DNA of 64,000 nucleotides from a bacterium (GTDB taxonomy: Bacteria; Planctomycetota; Planctomycetia; Pirellulales; Pirellulaceae): NCBI GenBank assembly GCA_030430075.1, contig JAUIGN010000032.1, forward strand, positions 1 through 64,000, in the 5' to 3' direction. The number at the start of each line of letters is the position of its first letter. Within the stretch, counting starts at the first letter, position 1. The notes below the pieces were generated by a model. The model was not told where the DNA came from. It was given only the letters and a program-made list of their open reading frames with translations, and did not search any database. Positions 45,489 to 54,534 of this stretch are shown here, in pieces. A program made the position numbers and the translations under genes.

Positions 45489-46073
45489 TTATTTTCGCAC
45501 GCCTTCGCAATCGATAAAGATCAGCGCCGCGTCCCCGATCGGGCCGATTGCCCTTTCGTCAAAACCATAGTCGCTGCGTTTCAAAGACAGTTCGGTGGAA
45601 AAGGCGACGCGTTTGGTCCCTTTGAATTCGTGCTCTTTGCCGCCCATCAGGACCAGTGTGATCTCGTTGGTCGTGCCGTGCATCGTAAAGTCGCCGGTCA
45701 CGGCATAGCCGCCTTTGATCGGTCGCACCTTCTTGCTCTTGAATTCGATTGTCGGAAATTGCTTGGTGTCGAAGTAATCCGGCTGCCGGAGGTGTTCATC
45801 GCGAGCCTTGTTGGCCGTGTCCACACTGTCCGCCTGGATGGTCAGTTGGAACGTCGACTTGGACGGTTCCTCGCGATCTAGCACGAACTTCCCCGCCACG
45901 TCGTTGAACCGGCCGTGAATCCAACTGATGTCGAGATGCCGAGCTTTGAAACTGACCGACGAATGCACCTGGTCGTATTCATACTCGTCAGCGCCGATGA
46001 CTGGCTTGGCGGCCCAACCAACGACTGCGGCGATCGAAAGCGTCATGAGGAATGTGGAACTGAATCGTTGCAT
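45489..46073 (-). CDS. YceI family protein
   Basis: 194 residues with a signal peptide (about 1-27: LMTLSIAAVVGWAAKPVIGA) and a YceI lipocalin-like barrel: YEYDQVHSSVSFKARHLDIS, WIHGRFNDVAGKFVLDREEP, FQLTIQADSVDTANKARDEH, LRQPDYFDTKQFPTIEFKSK and a late strand GPIGDAALIFIDCEGV. YceI proteins bind isoprenoids or other amphipathic ligands in the periplasm. GGAG lies 7 bases before the ATG. Confidence 0.93.
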   Translation of the reverse strand: MQRFSSTFLMTLSIAAVVGWAAKPVIGADEYEYDQVHSSVSFKARHLDISWIHGRFNDVAGKFVLDREEPSKSTFQLTIQADSVDTANKARDEHLRQPDYFDTKQFPTIEFKSKKVRPIKGGYAVTGDFTMHGTTNEITLVLMGGKEHEFKGTKRVAFSTELSLKRSDYGFDERAIGPIGDAALIFIDCEGVRK

Positions 46074-46479
46074 GACAATGCTCCTTCCAACGTGTTCGTG
46101 AGTTGCGATAGCCCGGATGATTCATCAGCCGTTGGGCGTCGGCCCCCGTTCCGCCAATCGCCTGGCAAACCGGAAGCAAACGTGTTCCGGCTGATATGCA
46201 AGGCGCTTGGGGTAGGTTCAGCACCAACGATTGCGAAACAGCGACTTGAACTGAATGGTTGTTCGTTGAAAAACAATCCGGGACAGCGTTCGCTGCGGCG
46301 ACTGGCGGCCATCGTAAGACGCGTCGGAGCCCAAGTAAAGCCGCGCGACGGATTTTCCGTCATTCGCCGCAAAGCATGGCCGCGCACCCAACAGGCCGGC
46401 CGGACACGAGCAACGACACTCAATCACGGCCGGCCGACGCAGGCCCTCACAGCCACCTTGGGGTGAATCTGCACCGCTG
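46074..46479. other. Gap with a family B copy
   Basis: The family B copy at 46109-46283 fills the left part. The remainder (46284-46479) has no recognised feature. Confidence 0.5.
46109..46283 (-). repeat. Family B MITE-like element, best-preserved inverted copy
   Basis: Begins TAGCCCGGATGATTCATCAG and ends at the other inverted terminus near GAAAAACAATCCGGG. Read on the minus strand it matches the copy at 6549-6726 throughout (ACGAACAACCATTCAGTTCA, AAGTCGCTGTTTCGCAATCG, GCCGGAACACGTTTGCTTCC). Confidence 0.85.
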
Positions 46480-46521
46480 AAACAAAGACCCCTGATCGAC
46501 ACACGGTGCGGATCAGGGGTC
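46480..46521 (-). terminator. Intrinsic terminator of the RPSTG-repeat gene
   Basis: An 11-bp perfect stem, GACCCCTGATC (46487-46497) with GATCAGGGGTC (46511-46521), loop of 13 bases. Read on the minus strand the stem is followed by TTTGTTTC, so it terminates the gene ending at 46565. Confidence 0.85.
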
Positions 46522-46564
46522 GGAATCGGTCAGGAATCGGCGCGACTGGACGACCTTCGATCGT

Positions 46565-48271
46565 CTACTGGTTACCACTCGCCTCCGGTTCATCCAGGCG
46601 AACCAGTGTCCATTGTTGGGTTTCACCATTCTCGAAATGGACGAGGGCACCCGCTTCATTCTCGGAAAGATTGTAGATGGCCGTTTCCATGATCGGCCAT
46701 TCCTTGCCCACCGGACCCCAAGCGGCCCGCTGGCTCTTCTTGTCAATCGTTCCCTCGACTTCGAACGCCTCGTCCGTCGCCGTATTTTGGAACGACCCCG
46801 CAATGACGCCTTCCTTGCTGATCGCCAGTTGCACGAAGAGGCTGGAATCTTCCGCGTCGCCGTCCTTTTCTGTCATCGCGAAGACACCCAATGGCAGCCA
46901 TTCCACCTTCTCCGCTTCGACGTCAGGGGGAATCGCCGCAGCAATCTGCTGCGCCTGCTGGGCATACTCGGCCGCGGTGGCCACGACTTCCCCTTCGTAG
47001 TAAACATTGTCACCTTCGTAGTAGCAGTTGACGCCGTAATCGTAGTAGACCGGCTGACCGATCGAACCGACGACCCAGCCGGTGATCGCTCCCGCACTGG
47101 CCCACCCCCACCAATTGCAGCTATGGTTGTGCCAACCCCAACGCCAATTCCTGTGCACAGACCAGTAGTTGCCGCCATAGTGGGGCCAGTAACCGGGCCG
47201 CGGCGGACGATATCCGGGTGGGCGCCAACCGGGCGGCCGGCTTCCGGGCGGTCGCCATCCCGGGGGTCGTGCGCCAGGTGGGCGATGCCCGGGACGATGT
47301 CCGGCGAGTGGCGGGCGTCCGTTGCCGGGACGGTTTCCTGGGGGCCTCGCAGGCAACGTCGTCGGGCGATCACCCGCGCCGGGACGATTGCCGGGGCCGG
47401 GACGATTCCCGGAACCGGGACGGTCGCCAGGGCCTGGTCGGTCCCCCGCGCCGGGACGATTGCCGGAACCGGGACGGTCACCGGGGCCGGGCCGGTCACC
47501 GGGGCCGGGACGATTCCCGGATCCCGGCCGATCGCCAGGGCCGGGTCGATTGCCGGAACCGGGGCGATCACCACCACCGGGGCGCGTGGCAGGCAACGTC
47601 GTGGGACGATCTCCCGCTCCCGGTCGCGTACCGGCTCCCGGAAGATCGGGGCGAATGCCTGGCGAGACCGCCGTAGGTGGATTGTTTTGCAGGAAATCAC
47701 CGGCCGCACCCCCGGCCCCCGGTCGAGTTGCCGGACGTTTGAATGATCCGTCGAGATTGAGAAAATCATTGAGCTGCCCCTGGCTGGGACGGCTGGGAAA
47801 ACCGGTTGACGGACGGTTGCCGGGAAGACCGGTCGATGGCCGGCCAGTGGATGGCCGACCGGTCGATGGGCGGCTCGAGGGCAGCCCCGTGGACGGCCGT
47901 CCCGTCGAAGGCCGTCCCGTGGATGGGCGGGTGGAGGGATTCCCGGTCGACGGGCGATTGATCGACGGGCGGCCCGTTGAGGGGCGACCCGGCGAAGGCC
48001 GGCTGATCGATGGCGACGGGCGTGACGACGGTCGACTGATCGAAGGCGAACGTCCCGTGGAGGGTCGGCTCATGCCACCCCCACGGTTCATGCCGCCTCC
48101 ACGGTTCATGCCGCCGCCGCCGCGGCTGACGCCTCCGCCGCGGCTGAATCCTCCACCGCCACCGCGTCCTCCACCACCTCGGCCGCGCTGGGCGAGCGAC
48201 GTATCGCAAACCAAGAAGCCGGTGAGCAGCAATCCAACGACACAACAACCTGTGCTCTTAAATCTTCTCAT
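46565..48271 (-). CDS. Secreted RPSTG/GDRPG low-complexity protein
   Basis: 568 residues. Signal peptide (about 1-27, CCVVGLLLTGFLVCDTSLAQ), a Gly/Arg region (RGRGGGGRGGGGGFSRGGG), an RPSTG repeat region (about 65-165), the DFLNLDGSFKRPATRPG island, then GDRPGPGNRPG repeats (about 210-330). A Trp/Tyr-rich stretch with RPPGWRPPGYRPP and HYGGNYWSVHRNWRWGWH follows. The C-terminal ~160 residues are globular, with YYDYGVNCYYEGDNVYYEGE and a last fold beginning WLPLGVFAMTEKDGDAEDSS. This architecture is common in planctomycete cell-envelope proteins of unknown function. The repeats are Pro/Thr/Ser-rich and likely surface-exposed. Confidence 0.8.
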   Translation of the reverse strand: MRRFKSTGCCVVGLLLTGFLVCDTSLAQRGRGGGGRGGGGGFSRGGGVSRGGGGMNRGGGMNRGGGMSRPSTGRSPSISRPSSRPSPSISRPSPGRPSTGRPSINRPSTGNPSTRPSTGRPSTGRPSTGLPSSRPSTGRPSTGRPSTGLPGNRPSTGFPSRPSQGQLNDFLNLDGSFKRPATRPGAGGAAGDFLQNNPPTAVSPGIRPDLPGAGTRPGAGDRPTTLPATRPGGGDRPGSGNRPGPGDRPGSGNRPGPGDRPGPGDRPGSGNRPGAGDRPGPGDRPGSGNRPGPGNRPGAGDRPTTLPARPPGNRPGNGRPPLAGHRPGHRPPGARPPGWRPPGSRPPGWRPPGYRPPRPGYWPHYGGNYWSVHRNWRWGWHNHSCNWWGWASAGAITGWVVGSIGQPVYYDYGVNCYYEGDNVYYEGEVVATAAEYAQQAQQIAAAIPPDVEAEKVEWLPLGVFAMTEKDGDAEDSSLFVQLAISKEGVIAGSFQNTATDEAFEVEGTIDKKSQRAAWGPVGKEWPIMETAIYNLSENEAGALVHFENGETQQWTLVRLDEPEASGNQ

Positions 48272-48577
48272 GATTCTTGCTCGAAATGTGTTTCGTGTCC
48301 TGTTCGGGAATCGCCAACGTCAGAATCAAGCGTGAGGAAACATCGAGTCTCCGGTTGTGCTGCGAATGTGGCGGACCTGCACCGAGCGGTCTTCCGTCGA
48401 CACCGACGTCATGGGGCCGGCCAGTACGAGCACCGGTCTGGCAACTATCGCGGCCAGGCAGCAGGCGGGGCGGGCGGGCGTTGATTGATACCAATACGTT
48501 TCCTCCCGCCCTATCAACACGAAAACCAGGCCAAGTGACAACGCCAATCGCCGCCCGACCGCTCATCCAACATACGC
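48272..48577. other. Gap without a clear feature
   Basis: About 305 bases between two minus-strand genes. No gene, no repeat family member and no confident promoter. Confidence 0.4.
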
Positions 48578-49513
48578 CTATCGCCGCTGCACAATAATCT
48601 CGTCGATATTCGGTAACAGCTCGCCATCGACCACTCGATTAACCTTCTGCCAGGTATGGTTGCCGTCTTCGAGCGGCCGCAGGATGGTCGTAAACGAACC
48701 GGTCGCTCCGTCGGCGAGCGTCGCGACCGACCGCACACTCCACTCGCCGTCACTTTCTGTCCACGTTCCAGTGACGACGCCACCGTCGGAGTCGAACAGC
48801 CAACTGCGGATCTTCTTCAGCTTGGCGTCCCAGCCGATAATCTGCAGGCCGGACGAGTCGTCGCCGGTCTCTTCATTGGTGACCTCGAATCGCCGAGCAA
48901 TGAAGTTCTGGTTCTTGGTCCAGTGACAATGAATCTCGATGGTAAATCCCTCACCCGCATCGACCCACTCACCAACCAGCCACTCCAGACCTTTCAAGTG
49001 TTCGTAATTCGACGGCGGGACAACCACTTCATCTTCCGTGACGCGGTCCAGCAACCATTGGCCGTCAATCTTCATGTAGACCGCCGTGTAGTCGCTTTCG
49101 ACCACTTCGCCATCGTCGTGCGTCACCGTCGCGGAACCTCGTTCCAAGGCAACATTCGGTGAGATGAAGTCGATCGACCGCGTCGTGCTGGCGAGCTTCG
49201 GTACGCGGTCGCTGGCAAACATGGCCGTGAATTCTTCGGCCATCGCCTCACGACCGACCGAACGCTCGCCGCTGGTCCGACTGATATAAACGCCTTCGGG
49301 TGTCCAGTGGGCGACCAACTTCTCGACGTCACGAGCGTTGAACGCGGCCAGATAGGACTCGATGGCCGCTTCGATCTTGTCCGTCTCCGATCCAGGCTGC
49401 TTCTCTGATCCAGGCTGCTTCTCTGTTCCAGGCTGGGGCGCTTCATCCTGTGCGATCACGCTGGTGGCCGCAATGACCAGTGTGACGAGCGCCTGAAAGA
49501 TCAATTGCTTCAT
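48578..49513 (-). CDS. Secreted SnoaL-like domain protein
   Basis: 311 residues from the ATG at 49513 (GGAG upstream). Signal peptide (LIFQALVTLVIAATSVIAQ), then a short linker with three near-repeats of (E/T)KQPGS. The first domain is a SnoaL/NTF2-like fold (IEAAIESYLAAFNARDVEKL, VAHWTPEGVYISRTSGERSV, DYTAVYMKIDGQWLLDRVTE). The second half has LEWLVGEWVDAGEGFTIEIH and TGTWTESDGEWSVRSVATL, like a lipocalin-like 'DUF1579'-type domain. Function unknown; an exported ligand-binding role is possible. Confidence 0.82.
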   Translation of the reverse strand: MKQLIFQALVTLVIAATSVIAQDEAPQPGTEKQPGSEKQPGSETDKIEAAIESYLAAFNARDVEKLVAHWTPEGVYISRTSGERSVGREAMAEEFTAMFASDRVPKLASTTRSIDFISPNVALERGSATVTHDDGEVVESDYTAVYMKIDGQWLLDRVTEDEVVVPPSNYEHLKGLEWLVGEWVDAGEGFTIEIHCHWTKNQNFIARRFEVTNEETGDDSSGLQIIGWDAKLKKIRSWLFDSDGGVVTGTWTESDGEWSVRSVATLADGATGSFTTILRPLEDGNHTWQKVNRVVDGELLPNIDEIIVQRR

Positions 49514-49890
49514 TGAAATCTGCTCCGGAAAAGTGCGAAGAGTCGACACCGCTCATTTTATCGCTTGCCACGGTCGAAGTGCATCCCCCGCCGAGAAACT
49601 TCCCGCACGTACCCACCCTGCGCGCACCCACCGCGGAAACGCCAAACGCCAGCCTCGGTCGACAACCGGAATCGGTTCTCTCCCTGCCTGCGTTTGCCAG
49701 GTGGTGTCGTCGTCTTGAACCGAGCAGCTCCGGGCAAGGCCCCTGATTGAGCCAGGCCGCGGCGGGCCGGGGCCGGCGGCGGCGGGAGGAAGGCGCCGGG
49801 AATCATCGTTACCGCGGCAACCGAGATCGTGGCGCGCGCCACCAATTCGCCCCCAGCGCCTTACCCGGCGGACGGCCATCCGACAGCGGG
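49514..49890. other. Gap without a clear feature
   Basis: About 375 bases between two minus-strand genes. The open frames are Pro/Arg-rich and unconvincing. No repeat or promoter recognised. Confidence 0.4.
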
Positions 49891-50658
49891 CTACGCGGCC
49901 CGCCCTGAACTGCCGGAGCGGCGCGGCACGATTCTGAGCCGCTCGGCAGGTCGCGGCGATGATTCGTCAGCCGATTGCGAGGGCTCGGCAGCGATGAGCG
50001 ACTGGGGTCTGGTAGAACCGGCACGCACAGATTGGGCGGTTGCCGGCTGGGCTCGCTGCCACGCCCGAGCGGCGGCGAACAGCTCACGTGCGTAGTGCAC
50101 CCCGAATCGGTGCATCCCCAATAACGAAACCAGCACGCCCGCCAGGATCACGGGACAGACCGTCCAGACTTCACGCGTGCACCAGGGCGTCGTCAACAAC
50201 AGGAGAACGCCCGCCACAACGGTACTCCGAAACATGCCGTAGTTGGCGTGGAACGTCTCCAGGCGGCGCGCGAAGCCCTCCGTCGTCACCAGGGAACGGA
50301 CGGTCGCCACGGCCCGCCGCCATTCATACAGGTCAGCAACCTCGCGTTGGCCGGATGATTCCAAGACCACCTGCTGAAACGCAGGTGACAACTCGTGATG
50401 CCGGCGGCTAAAGGGCCAGTCCGTGGGAAACCCACCAAAGTCCGACCAATAGTAGCCGTGCAGGTGTTGGCCCAAGACCTGCAACATATGCCCCAGGGCA
50501 AAAGCCAGGAAAAGGTGGACCGCCGCGGTCCCCATGTCCTGCGGCATCATCACCCGGTGGACAATCAAGCTCTCCGGCAGCATCACACCAAGCCCGAACA
50601 GAAAAACCACGCCCGGGACAATGACCGCCACGTATTCGTAGATGTTGAGCTTTTCCAT
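49891..50658 (-). CDS. Membrane protein of unknown function
   Basis: 255 residues. It begins MEKLNIYEYVAVIVPGVVFL, a short pre-helix motif followed by a helix (about 10-27), with further helices near 44-62 and a pair near 148-190. A soluble His/Trp-rich loop (HLHGYYWSDFGGFPTDWPFS) and a ~60-residue Ser/Arg/Pro-rich C-terminal tail are also present. I do not recognise the family. Confidence 0.65.
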   Translation of the reverse strand: MEKLNIYEYVAVIVPGVVFLFGLGVMLPESLIVHRVMMPQDMGTAAVHLFLAFALGHMLQVLGQHLHGYYWSDFGGFPTDWPFSRRHHELSPAFQQVVLESSGQREVADLYEWRRAVATVRSLVTTEGFARRLETFHANYGMFRSTVVAGVLLLLTTPWCTREVWTVCPVILAGVLVSLLGMHRFGVHYARELFAAARAWQRAQPATAQSVRAGSTRPQSLIAAEPSQSADESSPRPAERLRIVPRRSGSSGRAA

Positions 50659-51129
50659 CTGCGGTCCACGTTGACCGGGCCTACATCAGGCATCGGTCAT
50701 CCACTGAGCAACCATCCGGAGCGGGCTGGAACCATTCCAGGCCAGGAATCCGTAATTACATCATCGGAACGAGCTGCCGCCTTGCGCCAATCGAATGAAC
50801 GACAGTGAACAAAATGCCACCGCTGGCAAAGCTGGCAACGACATGACCGCAAGCGATCGCAGCGGCACTTGCAGTCGTCACGCGTTTGCGTATAACGACC
50901 GGCATCGGGGAAAGCGTCAAGCCGGCATCATTCATCAGCCGTCGGGCGTTCGCCCCGGTTCGGGGGAAGCGTCAAGCCGGATCATTCATCAGCCGTGGGG
51001 CGTTAGCCCCGGTTCCGTTGATCGCAGCGCAAGCCGAACGCTCACCCGTTCCGTCTGAGATGCGCCGCACTTTGGGAAAATCCGTCACAAACGAATTCCA
51101 CACCACGACTTGCCCTGAATGGGATCTCT
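50659..51129. other. Gap with a family B copy
   Basis: Between divergent genes. The right half is the rearranged family B copy at 50907-51076. No promoter marked. Confidence 0.5.
50907..51076 (-). repeat. Family B element with a duplicated end
   Basis: The right end of family B occurs twice in tandem: GGGGAAAGCGTCAAGCCGG with ATCATTCATCAGCCGTCGGG (50907-50961), then GGGGGAAGCGTCAAGCCGG with ATCATTCATCAGCCGTGGGG (50962-51015). It continues with CGTTAGCCCCGGTTCCGTTG and ATCGCAGCG into the degraded left part. Confidence 0.75.
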
Positions 51130-52017
51130 ATGAAAACCCTCCCGCTCGGTCCGCTTTACTATGAATTCAGCCGGCACAACGAAGCTCGCCTGCGAATTCG
51201 CTCGGGGGATACCGTCCGCGTGGAATCGGAAGACGCATTTTCGGGCCAGATCCGCACCGATGACGACCGTCGAGACAAGACCAAGCGGCCCTATGGAAAT
51301 CCGCTGACCGGCCCGATCTTCATCGAAGAGGCACAGCCGGGCGACACGTTGGCGGTCCACATCCGGGCCATCGACCCGGCCATCGGCCAATGCGCAACCC
51401 GGACCAGCGATCCGAAACAGCTCGCCCAATGGCTCGGTGATGACTGCCCGCACGGCACCCATGTCTGCCCGATCCGGGACGGCAAGGTGTTTTGGAGCGA
51501 CTCGATCGCGCTCCCTTACGAGCCGATGCTGGGATGCATCGGGACGGCGCCCGATACGGGGGTGCCGACGACCGGCCCGGCTGGTCCGTATGGCGGCAAC
51601 ATGGACATCATCGAGACAGCACCCGGGAACACCGTCTACCTCCCGGTATTCGTCACCGGTGGATATCTCTACCTGGGCGACGCGCACGCGGCGATGGGGC
51701 ATGGCGAACTCTCTGCCAGCGGGCTGGAAATGGCAGCCCAGACAACCATTTCCGTCGATGTACTCAAAGGCCACACGATCCCGGCACCGCGGATCGAATC
51801 GCCTCAGGAGATCATGACCATCGCCACCGGCAATCCGCTCGAACGATCCGTGGCCCAAGCGTACGCCTGGCTGATCTTGTGGATGGAAGCAGAATACGGC
51901 TGGAATCGTTGGCGAGCCTACGATCTGCTGACGCATGCCGGAAAACTGTCGATCGGCTACTTCGACATCGGCACGGTGGCCGCCAAAATCTCCAAGGACT
52001 TGCTGAACGATGCCTGA
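51130..52017 (+). CDS. Acetamidase/formamidase family protein
   Basis: 295 residues of the FmdA/AmdA family, which hydrolyses short amides to release ammonia. It contains TLAVHIRAIDPAIGQCATRT, LGCIGTAPDTGVPTTGPAGP, YGGNMDIIETAPGNTVYLPV, GGYLYLGDAHAAMGHGEL and a late AYAWLILWMEAEYGW, all conserved in the family. No signal peptide. Its end overlaps the next gene by 8 bases, so it is co-translated with the SDR; the substrate is unknown. Confidence 0.92.
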   Translation: MKTLPLGPLYYEFSRHNEARLRIRSGDTVRVESEDAFSGQIRTDDDRRDKTKRPYGNPLTGPIFIEEAQPGDTLAVHIRAIDPAIGQCATRTSDPKQLAQWLGDDCPHGTHVCPIRDGKVFWSDSIALPYEPMLGCIGTAPDTGVPTTGPAGPYGGNMDIIETAPGNTVYLPVFVTGGYLYLGDAHAAMGHGELSASGLEMAAQTTISVDVLKGHTIPAPRIESPQEIMTIATGNPLERSVAQAYAWLILWMEAEYGWNRWRAYDLLTHAGKLSIGYFDIGTVAAKISKDLLNDA

Positions 52018-52774
52018 TGTAGAGCGGGAATTGGCGGGGCGAACCGCCTTGGTGACCGGCGGCGCAAAAGGGATCGGCGCCGCGTGTTGCCGGCTGCTGG
52101 CTGCCGCCGGAGCTCAGGTCGCGGTCAACTACCGTTCCAGCGGCGACGCGGCGGAGCGCCTGGTCGCTGAACTGCTCTCTGAAGGTGCGGCCGCGGTCGC
52201 CTGTCGCGCCGATGTCACGTCGGATGACGCCGTGCAGCAGATGGTGGCAACCGTCGAGTCGCAACTCGGTCCCATTGACTTGCTCGTCAACAACGCGGGG
52301 ATATTCGACTTCGTCACGCACGAAGAGACGACGCCCGAACAATGGCAACGGACACTCGATATCAACCTGACCGGCTGCTACCGGGTGACCTGGACCGTCA
52401 AGCAAGGGATGATTGAACGGGGCTTTGGCAGAATCGTCAACATGTCATCGATTTCGGCGCTCCGCGCGCGGCCGCGCTCGATTGCATACGCCGTCAGCAA
52501 GGCCGGCATGACCGCGCTCACCAAGAGCCTTGCCGAAGCGGTCGCCGCGCACAACATCCGCGTGAACGCCGTCGCACCCGGCCTGATCGATACGGAAATC
52601 ATCAAGGACGTCGATCAATCCATCGTAGACTCCATCGTCGCCAACACACCGCTCGGCCGGCTCGGGCAACCCGATGATATCGCCGAAGTGGTCCTGTTCT
52701 TGCTCTCCGAGCGATCGCGTTTTATGACCGGACAGACGATTGTCGCCAGCGGCGGACGTGTCATGCTGCCATAG
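52010..52774 (+). CDS. FabG-like SDR oxidoreductase
   Basis: 254 residues, classical SDR. Cofactor motif VTGGAKGIGAACC (about residues 15-27), NYRSS after the second strand (NADP preference), LLVNNAGIFD, catalytic Ser in VNMSSISALRA and YAVSK. The C-terminus ends QTIVASGGRVMLP. It overlaps the formamidase gene by 8 bases. Role in fatty acid synthesis is not implied by context. Confidence 0.92.
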   Translation: MPDVERELAGRTALVTGGAKGIGAACCRLLAAAGAQVAVNYRSSGDAAERLVAELLSEGAAAVACRADVTSDDAVQQMVATVESQLGPIDLLVNNAGIFDFVTHEETTPEQWQRTLDINLTGCYRVTWTVKQGMIERGFGRIVNMSSISALRARPRSIAYAVSKAGMTALTKSLAEAVAAHNIRVNAVAPGLIDTEIIKDVDQSIVDSIVANTPLGRLGQPDDIAEVVLFLLSERSRFMTGQTIVASGGRVMLP

Positions 52775-52842
52775 GGCGTGGGAGCGAAACAGGTCCGGGT
52801 TGCTGCGGCCGGCAAGTGGCGCGCGGTGGGCATGAGGTGGTT

Positions 52843-53070
52843 GGGGGGAGACCTGCGGTCGTTGGTTTCGGCGGGGTCAGAGACCCGCGCCGAGCGACTC
52901 GTGAGCGCCCGCGCCGAGCGACTCGTGAGGACCCGCGCCGGGCGGCTCGTGAGCGCCCGCGCTAAGCGGCTCGTGAGGGCCGGCGCCGAGCGACTCGTGA
53001 GGACCCGCGCTAAGCGGCTCGTGAGGGCCGGCGCCGTGCGACTCGTGAGGGCCCGCGCCGGCCAAGCTGT
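52843..53070. repeat. Interspersed repeat family A, copy 4 (8 units)
   Basis: The head GGGGGGAGACCTGCGGTC is followed by eight units of 23-24 bp beginning at 52880, of the type GAGGACCCGCGCCGAGCGAC plus TCGT. Hairpin: CGGCGGGGTC (52869-52878), loop AGA, GACCC, bulged G, CGCCG (52888-52892). It fills the gap between two convergent genes, whose 3' ends lie 68 bases before and 24 bases after it. Confidence 0.9.
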
Positions 53071-53093
53071 CGCGCCACCGCTGAGCGGGGCGA

Positions 53094-54485
53094 TCAGGCG
53101 ATGATATCCTGCACGACTTCGCCGTGTACGTCGGTGAGTCGGAAATCGCGGCCCGAATAACGGTAGGTCAATCGTTCGTGATCGATGCCCAAGAGGTGGA
53201 GAATGGTCGCGTGAAGATCGTGCACATGCATCCGTTTCTCAACAGCGTTCATTCCGAATTCATCCGTGCTGCCGTGCATGATCCCGGACTTGGTGCCGCC
53301 CCCGGCGAGAAACATGGAGAACCCTGTATGGTGATGGTCGCGACCCGCCTTCGCGTACTCCTTCTTCTTGTTGTTCTGCGCGTAAGGTGTCCGACCAAAC
53401 TCGCCGCCCCAGATAACCAGGGTATCTTCCAGCATGCCGCGTGACTTCAGGTCGGTCAGCAACGCAGCCGTGGCCCGATCACTGTCGGCGCACAGCGAAC
53501 GATGCTTCTTGTTGTTTTCACTGTGGGTGTCCCAGGGCTGTTTGCCGGATTTGGAAACGTAATAGACCTGAACAAAGCGGACGCCATTCTCACATAATCG
53601 CCGCGCCAGCAAGCAACTCTGGCCAAAGGTCGACTCGCCGTACATCGCCCGCACATGCGCCGGTTCGCGGCCGATATCGAAGGTCTCGGTCGCCTCACGC
53701 TGCATGTTGAAGGCCAATTCCATGGCCTGAATCTGGGCATTCAAGGCTGATTCGTTTTGCCGCTGCTCGCGATGCAAACGGTTCAACTTGCCCAGCAAGG
53801 CCAGCTGCCGCCGCTGCTCGTTTCGGCTCAGCGTGGGGTGCTGCAGATTCGCCACCAGCTTTTCCACTTGCATCTCGTTGGTGTCCACCGACATGCCTTG
53901 AAACTGACCGGGCAAGAAAGAGTTCGACCAGAGCTGCGGACCGACCACCGGAAGCCCGGGACAGAGGACGACGAATCCCGGCAGGTTCTGGTTTTCGGTG
54001 CCCAGGCCGTATGAGCACCACGAACCAAGACTGGGCCGCGTCGGTTGCTGGTGCCCGGAATGCATCACCAGCAGGCCGGGCTCATGGTTGGGGACATCGG
54101 TGTGCATCGACCGCAAAACGCAAAGATCATCGGCATGCCGCGCCAGGTTGGGAAACAGTTCGCTCATCACGACACCGCTCTCGCCATGCGGCTGAAACTT
54201 GAACGGCGACGGCATGAAGCCGCTCCCTTTATTCTGGCGATAAAGCTCGCCGGCCGGCTGCTCGCCTTCGTGCTCCTGCAACGCCGGTTTCGGATCAAAC
54301 GTGTCCACGTGCGACGGGGCGCCGTTCATGAACAGAAAGATGACCCGCTTGGCCTTGGGTCGAAAATGGGGCACCGGTCTCGACATCGCCGCCTCAGCTT
54401 CTGCCATCGTACCGGCCAGACCCAACATGCCGAAGCCGGCACCGGCGCGCTGCAGCATCTGTCGTCGATTCAAAAACATGTTCAT
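53094..54485 (-). CDS. DUF1501 family Tat-exported protein
   Basis: 463 residues. The Tat-like signal is NRRQMLQRAGAGFGMLGLAG, followed by a sulfatase-like alkaline-phosphatase superfamily fold typical of DUF1501: KRVIFLFMNGAPSHVDTFDP, VVMSELFPNLARHADDLCVL, QPWDTHSENNKKHRSLCADS and VIWGGEFGRTPYAQNNKKKE. These proteins are paired with PSCyt1/DUF1549/DUF1553 proteins throughout Planctomycetota and are thought to be periplasmic. GAGG precedes the ATG. The PSCyt1 gene lies just upstream on the same strand (155-base gap). Confidence 0.95.
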   Translation of the reverse strand: MNMFLNRRQMLQRAGAGFGMLGLAGTMAEAEAAMSRPVPHFRPKAKRVIFLFMNGAPSHVDTFDPKPALQEHEGEQPAGELYRQNKGSGFMPSPFKFQPHGESGVVMSELFPNLARHADDLCVLRSMHTDVPNHEPGLLVMHSGHQQPTRPSLGSWCSYGLGTENQNLPGFVVLCPGLPVVGPQLWSNSFLPGQFQGMSVDTNEMQVEKLVANLQHPTLSRNEQRRQLALLGKLNRLHREQRQNESALNAQIQAMELAFNMQREATETFDIGREPAHVRAMYGESTFGQSCLLARRLCENGVRFVQVYYVSKSGKQPWDTHSENNKKHRSLCADSDRATAALLTDLKSRGMLEDTLVIWGGEFGRTPYAQNNKKKEYAKAGRDHHHTGFSMFLAGGGTKSGIMHGSTDEFGMNAVEKRMHVHDLHATILHLLGIDHERLTYRYSGRDFRLTDVHGEVVQDIIA

Positions 54486-54504
54486 GATTCCTCACGTTCT
54501 CAAA

Positions 54505-54534
54505 GTCGATGGGCCCGTCGTCGATGGGCCCGTC
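54505..54534 (+). repeat. Tandem 15-bp duplication in the DUF1501 leader
   Basis: GTCGATGGGCCCGTC occurs twice in tandem, 20 bases upstream of the DUF1501 start codon, then the array breaks off. Confidence 0.8.

Noticed and set aside
47322..48335. Plus-strand Pro/Gly-rich frame opposite the RPSTG protein
   Set aside because: A mirror of the low-complexity repeats; the minus-strand gene has a signal peptide, a globular end and a terminator.
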